NCBI GenBank assembly: GCA_052387675.1
Contig: JBQTIY010000022.1
Coordinates: 1-22,623 of the forward strand
Origin: JBQTIY01 sp052387675
GTDB lineage: Bacteria > Planctomycetota > B15-G4
DNA: 22,623 nucleotides
Direction of reading: 5' to 3'
Positions 1 through 7,392 of this stretch are shown here, in pieces. The translations under genes were made by a program, and so were the position numbers. The notes beneath the pieces are model-generated. The model made no database searches. It was not told the origin of the DNA and was given only the letters and a program-made list of their open reading frames with translations. Position 1 is the stretch's first letter, and the number at the start of each line of letters is the position of its first letter.

Positions 1-53
1 CACAATTGCAGCGGGGTGCGACGCGGCGGGTGTCGGTGTGCCGCGAGTTCCGA

Positions 54-85
54 GCCGACCTCTCGGCCGCATCGGCCGAGTCGGC
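54..85 (-). terminator. Strong hairpin downstream of the metzincin gene, possible terminator
   Basis: Bases 54-59 pair with 80-85 (6 bp) and 63-69 pair with 73-79 (7 bp), with a CAT loop and a 3-base bulge. It lies about 60 bases beyond the stop codon of the minus-strand metzincin gene. No T tract follows on the minus strand, so it is not a textbook Rho-independent terminator. The remainder of 1-144 shows no convincing gene. Confidence 0.35.
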
Positions 86-144
86 GAGGTGTCTGAGCGG
101 CACCGCCGAGCCCCCGCTGCGGGCGCACTAAGCGCTTCTCAGCT

Positions 145-2709
145 CTACGGCAGCAAATCCACTCGCACCGCATTGGTGAAGCCCCAGCCGGCCGGAGCAC
201 TCGGCAGCGAGTACGTCGCCTGCACGTAGAGGCTCACGGGGCCGTTGCCGCCCGGCACTGAGGCCGAGAAGGCGCCAGCGCCGTTGAGCGGCAGCAGCAG
301 ATGCAGCGTCGGCGGCACCGGGACGAGCACGCCGCCCTTGGTGAAGGTGGGCAGCGAGCTGAGGCCGACCCAGACGTGCGCGGTGACGTTCGGCGTGGCG
401 CCGGTGATCGCGAAGGTGGCCGTCGTGCCGGTGGAGAGATTGCCGCCACACACCGTCAGCGAAGCCGTGCCGGGGCCGCCTGAGCCGAGGTTGGTCTGGC
501 AGATCGAGCCGCAGGTGACGCGGAAGACCGAGAGGTCGTCGATCGCCGCCTCCACGATCGAGCCGTCGTTTTCATCGGAGGCGATGAAGCGCACGCGCAC
601 GCTGGCGTTGGGAGTCACGAAGTCGGACACGCTGAACTCGTGCCAGAACCAGCCGCCGCTGGTTTCGTCGCCGGTCGGGCCGACGGTTTCGACATTCACC
701 CAGGCGCCGCCGTTGCTGACCTCGACGACGAAGACATCCGTGTGCGGGGTGCTGCCGGCGTCATTGCTGTACCAGCGCCAGTAGCCGATACGCGCATTGC
801 CGGAGGACAGGTCGATGAGGGGCGAAGTGAGAGTAGTTTGACCGCCGTCCACATCGTTGTCGCCGAGGCTGCCGCCGACACTGCCCTGTCCGGTGAAAAA
901 GCAGTCCGTGCCTGAGGCTGTGAAATCGTCCTCCGACTGCGCACCGGTGCCGTTAGGGTCGCCGCGCTCCCAAATGCCGGTGGTGGCATCGTCGCCGGCG
1001 TCGCCCACGGTCCAGCCGCTGCTCACTTCGAAGTCCTCGAAGAGCAGCGTGGTGGAGTTGCCGACCTCGGCGCTGAAGCTCTCTGTGGCGAAGAGCCCGC
1101 AGGTTTGCTCGACCATGCTGAAGAACCACTCCGGCTGCTCGCCGCAGGCTGCGGCCGGCAGGATGGCCGTCCACTGGCCGCCCCCGCTGGGCGACATCGC
1201 CAGGGCGGAGAAGCTGGCCGCCGGCGCGTAGCGGTAGTTCAGGTTCACGTTGCCGACCGGGGTGCCTTGCACTTCGACCTGCAGGGGCGTGGGCTGGAAG
1301 GGCGCGATGAGCGCGGGCTGGGCCGAAGCCAGAGCCACCAGCGGCGCCGTGAGATCGAGGCAACTGCCGGCGTGGTCCTGCATGACGTCGACGCACTCAG
1401 GCGCGAAGTAGGTGGTGATGTTGGCCAGGCCGCCCGAGCAGAGGTGGCAGTAGCTCATGATCGTGCCATTGGTGATGCAGTTGCCATTGGCGCAGTCGTC
1501 GATCTGCGGCACGAAGTCATGCGTGTGCGGCGAGCCAAAGTTGTGGCCGGTCTCGTGGGCCACGACCATGTAGTCCCAGTTGAGCGGTGACACCGCGATG
1601 GGGAAGGGGGTGTCGCCGCTGATGTTGGCGCTCACGGCGAAGCTGTACGTCTCCGATGTGTCGCAGAGCACCGCGAGGTAGGCGACGCCGCCGCCGAGTT
1701 CCGCGCCGGAGATGATGTGCCCCAGTTTGGCGTCGGCGGGAATGGCGCCCTGCCAGGCCGCGGCGAACTCATTGAGCAAGTCGATCGTGGAGCCCTGGAC
1801 GTCGGGCGTGCTCCACGGGTCGGCGGGCGTGGTGTAGAACTGCACGTACGGGAAAGTCAGGACCGTGTCGATCTGCTCGAGGTAGCGATCGCCGATCGCG
1901 GAGAGGAGCGTCGTCAGGTAGGCGGTCGTGGCGCCCAGATCGCTGAATTGCTCGTAGAGCTGATAGTCGGTTTCGATGGCGATCGGGCACGTCCAGAAGC
2001 TGCAGTCGCCGTCGCCGGGCGTCGGCGCACCTGCCGGCAGCGCAGGCGGGGGCGCGACCGCTGGGCCAGCGGCGACTCCGGGGAGCAGCGGGTTGCCCGC
2101 GCAAAGCGGGCCTGCGACGAGTCCGCGCGCGGCCAACTCGCCCTCACGCGCAACAAGCACCTGCGAATCGTTCCAGTTGTTGCCCGGGCCGGGCTGACCC
2201 AGCAAGTGCACGAGATCGTTTCCGCTGCGCAACCAGCCGAAGCTGCCGGAGCGGGAGAAGGAAACCAGCACTTCGGAGTCCGCTTGGTTGGCGATGCGGC
2301 CGGTCCACACGCTGAGAGCGAGCCCCTCGAGCAGGCCCGGGGCCGGCTGTCCGTCCACTTGGAAGCCGAAGCCGAAGCGCTCGATGGCGAGGCGACGCAA
2401 CTCGAGGGTGACGACGCCGAGGTCGGCCTGCACGGCGGCGGCTCCGCCTGCCGCGGTCGGGGCCGGCCAGGGGAAGCCGGTGAACTGCACGGTCGCGGCT
2501 CCACCCGGTTGGGCCAACTCGGCGATGGCCGCTGCCGCGGGGCGCAGCAGAGGCAGGCCGGTGCCTGTGTCGAGGCCCGCACTCAGGAGCGGAAAGCCGC
2601 GCGCCGGGGTCGGGTTTTGCGCGGCGAGTTCGGTTGCCGCGGAGAGTGAAAACGCCAAGAGCGCGCAGGCAACGAAGGAGCGACGCGCGAAGGGGCGGAG
2701 CAGGTCCAT
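145..2709 (-). CDS. Secreted metzincin (reprolysin-like) metallopeptidase with MAM-like and C-terminal module
   Basis: Predicted secreted zinc endopeptidase of 854 residues. Residues 1-30 form a signal peptide (arginine-rich start, hydrophobic core, cleavage near AAQ). Residues ~60-200 resemble a metzincin pro-region. The catalytic domain is ~240-450, with the zinc site HETGHNFGSPH at 385-395 (ligands H385, H389, H395; catalytic E386) and a Met-turn IMSY at 417-420, which together define metzincins and look most like the M12B/reprolysin group. About residues 555-735 form a MAM/jelly-roll-like domain starting with EDFE. Residues 737-854 are a module shared with two other proteins in this window. 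A longer reading frame continues upstream to 3252, but the ATG at 2709 is chosen because it begins the signal peptide. It is divergent from the CotH gene. The substrate is unknown; family assignment is firm, exact subfamily is not. Confidence 0.9.
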   Translation of the reverse strand: MDLLRPFARRSFVACALLAFSLSAATELAAQNPTPARGFPLLSAGLDTGTGLPLLRPAAAAIAELAQPGGAATVQFTGFPWPAPTAAGGAAAVQADLGVVTLELRRLAIERFGFGFQVDGQPAPGLLEGLALSVWTGRIANQADSEVLVSFSRSGSFGWLRSGNDLVHLLGQPGPGNNWNDSQVLVAREGELAARGLVAGPLCAGNPLLPGVAAGPAVAPPPALPAGAPTPGDGDCSFWTCPIAIETDYQLYEQFSDLGATTAYLTTLLSAIGDRYLEQIDTVLTFPYVQFYTTPADPWSTPDVQGSTIDLLNEFAAAWQGAIPADAKLGHIISGAELGGGVAYLAVLCDTSETYSFAVSANISGDTPFPIAVSPLNWDYMVVAHETGHNFGSPHTHDFVPQIDDCANGNCITNGTIMSYCHLCSGGLANITTYFAPECVDVMQDHAGSCLDLTAPLVALASAQPALIAPFQPTPLQVEVQGTPVGNVNLNYRYAPAASFSALAMSPSGGGQWTAILPAAACGEQPEWFFSMVEQTCGLFATESFSAEVGNSTTLLFEDFEVSSGWTVGDAGDDATTGIWERGDPNGTGAQSEDDFTASGTDCFFTGQGSVGGSLGDNDVDGGQTTLTSPLIDLSSGNARIGYWRWYSNDAGSTPHTDVFVVEVSNGGAWVNVETVGPTGDETSGGWFWHEFSVSDFVTPNASVRVRFIASDENDGSIVEAAIDDLSVFRVTCGSICQTNLGSGGPGTASLTVCGGNLSTGTTATFAITGATPNVTAHVWVGLSSLPTFTKGGVLVPVPPTLHLLLPLNGAGAFSASVPGGNGPVSLYVQATYSLPSAPAGWGFTNAVRVDLLP

Positions 2710-2772
2710 GGTGCTGAATTCCGAGGGTCCGGGAGAGGACCGGCCGTTCGGGGGCCGGGTCGGGCGGGTCGC

Positions 2773-2778
2773 ATCATA
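2773..2778 (-). promoter_or_regulatory. Candidate -10 element for the metzincin gene
   Basis: On the minus strand this reads TATGAT, 5 of 6 matches to the bacterial -10 consensus. It would give a leader of about 57 bases before the ATG at 2709. No good -35 hexamer is visible at 16-18 bases upstream. It lies in the 117-base divergent intergenic region. Confidence 0.35.
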
Positions 2779-2795
2779 GCGGACTCGGTTGGCAG

Positions 2796-2801
2796 TAGAG
2801 T
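2796..2801 (+). promoter_or_regulatory. Candidate -10 element for the CotH-domain gene
   Basis: TAGAGT, 4 of 6 matches to the -10 consensus, lies 25 bases before the ATG at 2827 and upstream of that gene's ribosome binding site. No clear -35 is present. Together with the minus-strand TATGAT at 2773-2778 it suggests back-to-back promoters. Confidence 0.25.
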
Positions 2802-2813
2802 GGCGCCCTCTCT

Positions 2814-2819
2814 GGAGGG
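2814..2819 (+). promoter_or_regulatory. Ribosome binding site that decides the CotH gene start
   Basis: GGAGGG lies 7 bases before the ATG at 2827. The in-frame GTG at 2800 lies upstream of this site and would add nine residues ahead of the signal peptide, so 2827 is preferred. Confidence 0.6.
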
Positions 2820-2826
2820 CCGCTCC

Positions 2827-5800
2827 ATGCTGCCTCGAACGATTGCCCGGCTGGCTCTCGCCGGCTTGATCCTCGCGACCTCCCTTCGGGGTCAGGTGCT
2901 CCTCCATCGGGTCAATTGCGGGGGTGGTGCCGTGACCGCCGGCGGTTCGAACTTCAGCGCGGATCTGCCACTGGGTGCAACGAATTCCTCCGGCTACGTC
3001 GGAGGCGCGGCCGTGACTGTGCTCAACGGCGCCCAGGGCCAGTACATCGGCGGTTGGCAGAACCCCTGGCAAGAACTGCACGCCGACGGGCGCGAGGGCT
3101 TCACGGCCTACCGCTTCGTGGCCCACTTTCCGCAGGTCATCGTGCGCCTGCACCTCGGCGAGATCGTGGTGCACGGACCGCAACTGAGAGTCTTCGGGCT
3201 CGCGGTGGAGGGTCTTCCAGTTCTGGAGCAACTCGACCTTGCGGCGGCGCAAGGCCTGCAGTACGGGGCCGTAGTTTCTGTGCTCGTCCCTTTGACTGAT
3301 GGCATCGTGGACATCGAGCCGCTACCTGGCAGTGATCCGGCCTTGCTCAACGCGATCGAGATTTGGGGGCTGCCCACTGGCATGCCGCCGCCTGCGGCCG
3401 TGAGCGGCCTCGCTGCGCTGAGTGGACACCGGCGCAACGCGCTGACCTGGGCACACGATGGCAATCCGCGCTTGAAGGGCTACGTGGTCTCGCGCGCAGT
3501 GTCGGCCGCTGGGCCCTTCGTGCCGCTGGCCACGACCTGGGCCGCGCCGCCGCGCTACCTGGACGAGGACTTGGCGCCGGGACAGTCCTACTGGTATCGC
3601 GTCGCAGCCCTCAATCATCTGGATCAGCTCGGTCCGAGCAGCGCGACGGTCTCGGCCACGCCGCTCGACCCTGCGCTCTCAGCGCTCCGGCTCTACGAAC
3701 TGGAGGTCGAGCCTGCGCAGCTCAAGATCATCGACGAGAAGCTCTTCACCGATCCCAAGCTGGAGGTACCGGCCCTGTTCCGCTTTGAGGGCCATGAGCA
3801 GCCCGTCGAGGTGCGCTACCGCGGCAACACGGCACGCACCTACAGCAAGAAGAGCTGGAAGATCAAGTTTCCGGCTTCGGCTCCGTTCGAGGGCCAGCTC
3901 GACCTGAACCTCAAGGCGCATTTCGCGGACAGCAGCCTGGTGCGGGAACCGCTCACGCTGGATCTGCTGCAGGCCGTCGGCCACGCCGCTGCCGAGCACG
4001 AGCCGGTGCAGCTCATCGTCAACGGGCGAGTGCGCGGCGTCTTCGATGCGATCGAGCAGATCGAGCGCGAGTACCTCAAGGCGCGTGACCGGGATCCGGA
4101 CGGCAGCATCTACGAGTGCAACAGCAACTTCGACCTGCCCGTGGATCCACAGATCTTCCCCGAGTACTACGCGCTGCACTACGAGAAGAAGACCAACGAG
4201 GGCACGGGTCTCGGAGACCTGATCGAGTTCCTGCAGTTCCTCAATGCGCCGCCCGCGCCCGACTTCGCACGCCAGCTGGCGGCGCGCTTCGACGTCGACG
4301 ACTATCTCGGCTACCTGGCTGTGATCACGTTGCTGGCCGACGGCGACAGCGTGCGGCACAACGCCTTCCTGCTGCACGACCTGGCGCTCGAGCGCTGGGA
4401 ACTCATCGCCTGGGACAACGAAGCGACTTGGGGCATCGACCCGGCCACAGCGTTGTTGCCGATCGACTTTGGCGTCGCTCCGCAGATCCCCTTCAATCGA
4501 CTCAAGACTCGCGTGCTGGGTGAGCCAGAGTTCCGCTGGCGCTTTTGCGCCAAGCTGGCCGAACTGCTGGCGCGCAGCGCAACGCTATCTGGCGAAGTGC
4601 CTGCGGCGCATGCCGAGGTCTTCGCCGACGGCGTGGCCGACATCGCCAAGATCGGCTGGGAATCGCCGGTCAGCCTGACGCAAGCGCCCGGCGAGTTGCA
4701 GACCTTCCTGGATGTGCGCGTGCCCTTTCTGCAGGCCGCGCTGCCCGGCTACCAGCCCGCCGCGCCAACCCAGGTCTGGATCAACGAGTTCATGGCCGAC
4801 AACGACGGCAGCGTGCTCGATGAACAAGGCGAAGCTGCCGACTGGCTGGAGCTGTACAACGCCGGCGCGTTGCCGGTGGACGTGAGCGGCTGGTGGCTGA
4901 CCGACGATCTCGGTGAGCCGATGGGCTGGGCCCTGCCCGCGGGTACGACCATCGCCACCGGCGGGCACTTGCGTGTCTGGGCCGATGGCGAAACCGGAGA
5001 GGGGCCGCTGCATGCGAGCTTTTCGCTCTCCAGGTCGGGCGAGGAACTTGGGCTGTTCGCCGCCGACGGCGAGACGCTGCTCGATGTGCGGCACTTCCGG
5101 CCGCAGCGACCTGGGCTCTCGGAGGGCCGCCTGCCCGACGGTGGCGCCTTCTTCCGCACCCTGGCGCAGGCTACGCCGGGCGCAGTCAACGACGGTCGCG
5201 GCAATCTGCCGCCGCTCATCACCTGGGTGGAGCAGGCGCCGGTCATCGTGGGTCCGACGGATGCGGTGACCGTGGGCTGCAAGATCAAGGACAGCGACGG
5301 CGTGCTGGCAGCCACGCTGCTGGTGCAGGTGAATGGCGGTGCCGCGCAGCCGCTGGCCATGTCGCCGCAGGGTCCGTACCGCTGGGTGGCGACGATTCCG
5401 GCCCAGCCCGTGGGCTCGGAAGTCAGCTACTCCGTGCAGGCCGCCGATGGCCTGCTACTGCTTGGCGAGGATCCGGCGCAGAGCTACACAGTTGCCGGGG
5501 CCGTGGAGAGCCCCGTACGAGTGAGCGAACTGCTCGCCTCGAACTCGGCTGGGCTCACCGACGAGGCCGGCGACCACGAAGACTGGGTCGAGTTGCACAA
5601 CGCCGGCTCGCAGCCTGCTGATCTGGGCGGCTTGCATCTCACCGACAACTTTTCGCAGCCCACCAAGTGGACGATTCCGGCCGGAACTGTGCTGCCGCCT
5701 GGCGGCCACCTGCTCGTCTGGGCTGATGATGAGGCAAGCGAAGGCCCGCTGCATGCCGCTTTCAAGCTCAGCTCCAGCGGTGAGCAAGTGGGGCTCTTCA

Positions 5801-6303
5801 GTGCCGGGGGCGGAACGCTATTGCACGGGCTGAATTTTGGGTCGCAGCAGGCCGATGTCTCATTCGGCGCCATGCCGGACGCTTCGCTGCTGCCCGTGGA
5901 ACTCTTCGCGCCGACTCCAGGAGCGGCCAATGCCCCGGCGCCGGGCGGGCATGCCGCCTTCGATCTCGGCAACACTGCGGCCAACGGCATCAGTCTCGCC
6001 GCCCAGGGTGCCGCCGTGGGCGGACAGTCCTTCAGCTATGCGCTCACGGGCGCGCCGCCAAACCAACCCTGCGCACTGCTCATCGGCCTGTTCCGGCTGG
6101 AAGCTCCGGTTGGCGTGAGCGGCACACTCCTCGTCGATCCGCTGCTCCTACTGTTCCTCAGCACCGATGGGGCGGGCGCGCTGAATCTGCCCCTGCTGCT
6201 CCCGGCCGATCCGGTTCTCGACGGAGTGCTGCTGTACTGCCAGCCGCTGGTCAAGCCCGGCGGCCTGGGCAACGCGGTGGCGAGCCGCCTCGACAGCGTT
6301 TAG
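2827..6303 (+). CDS. Secreted malectin/FN3/CotH-kinase/lamin-tail multidomain protein
   Basis: A large secreted protein of 1158 residues. Domains visible in order: signal peptide 1-22; malectin-like carbohydrate-binding domain ~24-185; fibronectin type III ~187-285; CotH-type domain ~289-640; lamin-tail-like domain ~649-795; Ig-like stretch ~800-898; second lamin-tail-like domain ~899-1040; C-terminal module 1045-1158 shared with two other proteins here. The CotH call rests on RYRGN at 330-334, the KKSWK lysines at 341-345 and the DNEATWG metal/active-site motif at 530-536. CotH proteins are atypical protein kinases known from Bacillus spore coats; here a role on secreted or surface proteins is only inferred. 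The two lamin-tail domains both carry WxELxNAG and HLxVWAD signatures and look like an internal duplication. The stop at 6301-6303 is nine bases from the next gene. Confidence 0.9.
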   Translation: MLPRTIARLALAGLILATSLRGQVLLHRVNCGGGAVTAGGSNFSADLPLGATNSSGYVGGAAVTVLNGAQGQYIGGWQNPWQELHADGREGFTAYRFVAHFPQVIVRLHLGEIVVHGPQLRVFGLAVEGLPVLEQLDLAAAQGLQYGAVVSVLVPLTDGIVDIEPLPGSDPALLNAIEIWGLPTGMPPPAAVSGLAALSGHRRNALTWAHDGNPRLKGYVVSRAVSAAGPFVPLATTWAAPPRYLDEDLAPGQSYWYRVAALNHLDQLGPSSATVSATPLDPALSALRLYELEVEPAQLKIIDEKLFTDPKLEVPALFRFEGHEQPVEVRYRGNTARTYSKKSWKIKFPASAPFEGQLDLNLKAHFADSSLVREPLTLDLLQAVGHAAAEHEPVQLIVNGRVRGVFDAIEQIEREYLKARDRDPDGSIYECNSNFDLPVDPQIFPEYYALHYEKKTNEGTGLGDLIEFLQFLNAPPAPDFARQLAARFDVDDYLGYLAVITLLADGDSVRHNAFLLHDLALERWELIAWDNEATWGIDPATALLPIDFGVAPQIPFNRLKTRVLGEPEFRWRFCAKLAELLARSATLSGEVPAAHAEVFADGVADIAKIGWESPVSLTQAPGELQTFLDVRVPFLQAALPGYQPAAPTQVWINEFMADNDGSVLDEQGEAADWLELYNAGALPVDVSGWWLTDDLGEPMGWALPAGTTIATGGHLRVWADGETGEGPLHASFSLSRSGEELGLFAADGETLLDVRHFRPQRPGLSEGRLPDGGAFFRTLAQATPGAVNDGRGNLPPLITWVEQAPVIVGPTDAVTVGCKIKDSDGVLAATLLVQVNGGAAQPLAMSPQGPYRWVATIPAQPVGSEVSYSVQAADGLLLLGEDPAQSYTVAGAVESPVRVSELLASNSAGLTDEAGDHEDWVELHNAGSQPADLGGLHLTDNFSQPTKWTIPAGTVLPPGGHLLVWADDEASEGPLHAAFKLSSSGEQVGLFSAGGGTLLHGLNFGSQQADVSFGAMPDASLLPVELFAPTPGAANAPAPGGHAAFDLGNTAANGISLAAQGAAVGGQSFSYALTGAPPNQPCALLIGLFRLEAPVGVSGTLLVDPLLLLFLSTDGAGALNLPLLLPADPVLDGVLLYCQPLVKPGGLGNAVASRLDSV

Positions 6304-6306
6304 TCT
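6301..6306 (+). promoter_or_regulatory. TANNNT element just before the E1 alpha start
   Basis: TAGTCT begins with the stop codon of the upstream CotH gene and ends 6 bases before the ATG at 6313. There is no Shine-Dalgarno sequence ahead of this ATG. The spacing fits a -10 for a leaderless mRNA, but the match is weak and no -35 is visible, so co-transcription with the CotH gene is equally possible. Confidence 0.2.
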
Positions 6307-6312
6307 TTCCGC

Positions 6313-7392
6313 ATGCCTTCCTCCGAGAAAGCCGCCGCACCGGTGCAGCCGGACCTGAGCCCAGAGCGTCTCGTTTCGCTCTACCGCTGGATGGTGACGG
6401 TGCGCATCCTCGACACGCGCATGCTGGCGCTACAGCGGCAGGGCCGCATCGGCTTCTACGGGACCTGCAAGGGCCAGGAGGCCGCCACCGTGGGCAGTGG
6501 CGCCGCCATGGAGCAGGACGACTGGGTTTTCCCGGCGCTGCGCGAGGGCTCGGTGCTGCTCCTGCGCGGCTACCCGCTGGACAAGTACGTGGCGCAGCTC
6601 ATCGGCAACTCGCTCGATCCCACGCACGGCCGCCAGATGCCTTGCCATTTCAGTTCGGCCGAGCATCACTACGTCTCGCTCTCCTCGGTTATCGGCACGC
6701 AGATTCCGCAGGCCATGGGTGCGGCCTGGGCGGCCAAGATCAAGGGCCATCGCACGGCCGTGCTCGGCTACTTCGGCGATGGCGCCACGAGCAGCACCGA
6801 CTTCCACTGCGCGCTGACTTTCGCCGGCGTGCACAAGGTGCCCTGCATCTTCTTCTGCCAAAACAATCAGTTCGCGATCAGCGTGCCCTTCGCCAAGCAG
6901 ACGGCCAGCGCGGGCATCGCGGTCAAGGCCAAGGCCTACGGCATGCCGGGCCTTGCGGTGGATGGCAATGACGTGCTGGCGGTCTATCGCGCCACGCGGC
7001 AGGCCGTGGAGCGCGCGCGCCGCGGAGAAGGCAGCACGCTCATCGAAGCGGTGACTTACCGGCTCGAAGGGCACAGCAGCAGCGATGATCCCTCGCGCTA
7101 CCGCGACGAGAACGTGGCCAAGCAGTGGGCTGCGCGCGATCCGATCTCGCGCTTCCGCCGCCACCTGGAGCAGCAGGGCCTGGTGAGCGCCGCGCTGGAC
7201 GAGCAAATCCAGGCCGAGCAGAAGCTCGCCATCGACACGGCCATTGCGCGGGCCGAAGCCGCGCCGCCGCCCGCCGTCGACACGGTCTTTACCGACGTCT
7301 ACGCGCAGATGCCGGCGCACATCGCCGAGCAGCGCGACCTGGTTCTGCGCGAGCGGGGCGGAGGCGAGAATGCCGGCGCCTTCCCGCTCTGA
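6313..7392 (+). CDS. Thiamine-diphosphate-dependent 2-oxoacid dehydrogenase E1 component, alpha subunit (branched-chain type)
   Basis: E1 alpha subunit of a lipoyl-dependent 2-oxoacid dehydrogenase complex, which decarboxylates the oxoacid and passes the acyl group to the E2 lipoyl arm. At 359 residues it has the usual length. The thiamine-diphosphate motif runs from GDG at 155-157 to NN at 184-185. YRLEGHSSSDDPSRYR at 249-264 matches the conserved serine-rich loop of the family; the SSDDPS form resembles branched-chain (2-oxoisovalerate) rather than pyruvate enzymes, though substrate cannot be fixed from this alone. No E1 beta or E2 gene is adjacent; lpd and lipB lie 2.7 kb downstream. The ATG follows the CotH stop by nine bases without a ribosome binding site. 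Its 3' end overlaps the next gene by 23 bases. Confidence 0.9.
   Translation: MPSSEKAAAPVQPDLSPERLVSLYRWMVTVRILDTRMLALQRQGRIGFYGTCKGQEAATVGSGAAMEQDDWVFPALREGSVLLLRGYPLDKYVAQLIGNSLDPTHGRQMPCHFSSAEHHYVSLSSVIGTQIPQAMGAAWAAKIKGHRTAVLGYFGDGATSSTDFHCALTFAGVHKVPCIFFCQNNQFAISVPFAKQTASAGIAVKAKAYGMPGLAVDGNDVLAVYRATRQAVERARRGEGSTLIEAVTYRLEGHSSSDDPSRYRDENVAKQWAARDPISRFRRHLEQQGLVSAALDEQIQAEQKLAIDTAIARAEAAPPPAVDTVFTDVYAQMPAHIAEQRDLVLRERGGGENAGAFPL
7360..7364 (+). promoter_or_regulatory. Ribosome binding site inside the E1 alpha gene that sets the downstream start
   Basis: GGAGG lies 5 bases before the ATG at 7370, within the last codons of the E1 alpha gene. It favours 7370 over the further upstream in-frame start at 7244, whose extra residues are arginine/serine-rich and look like out-of-frame translation. 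Confidence 0.55.

Noticed and set aside
1717..2649. 310-codon plus-strand open frame within the metzincin gene
   Set aside because: Glycine/arginine-rich composition and no motifs; the opposing metzincin frame has signal peptide, zinc site and Met-turn.
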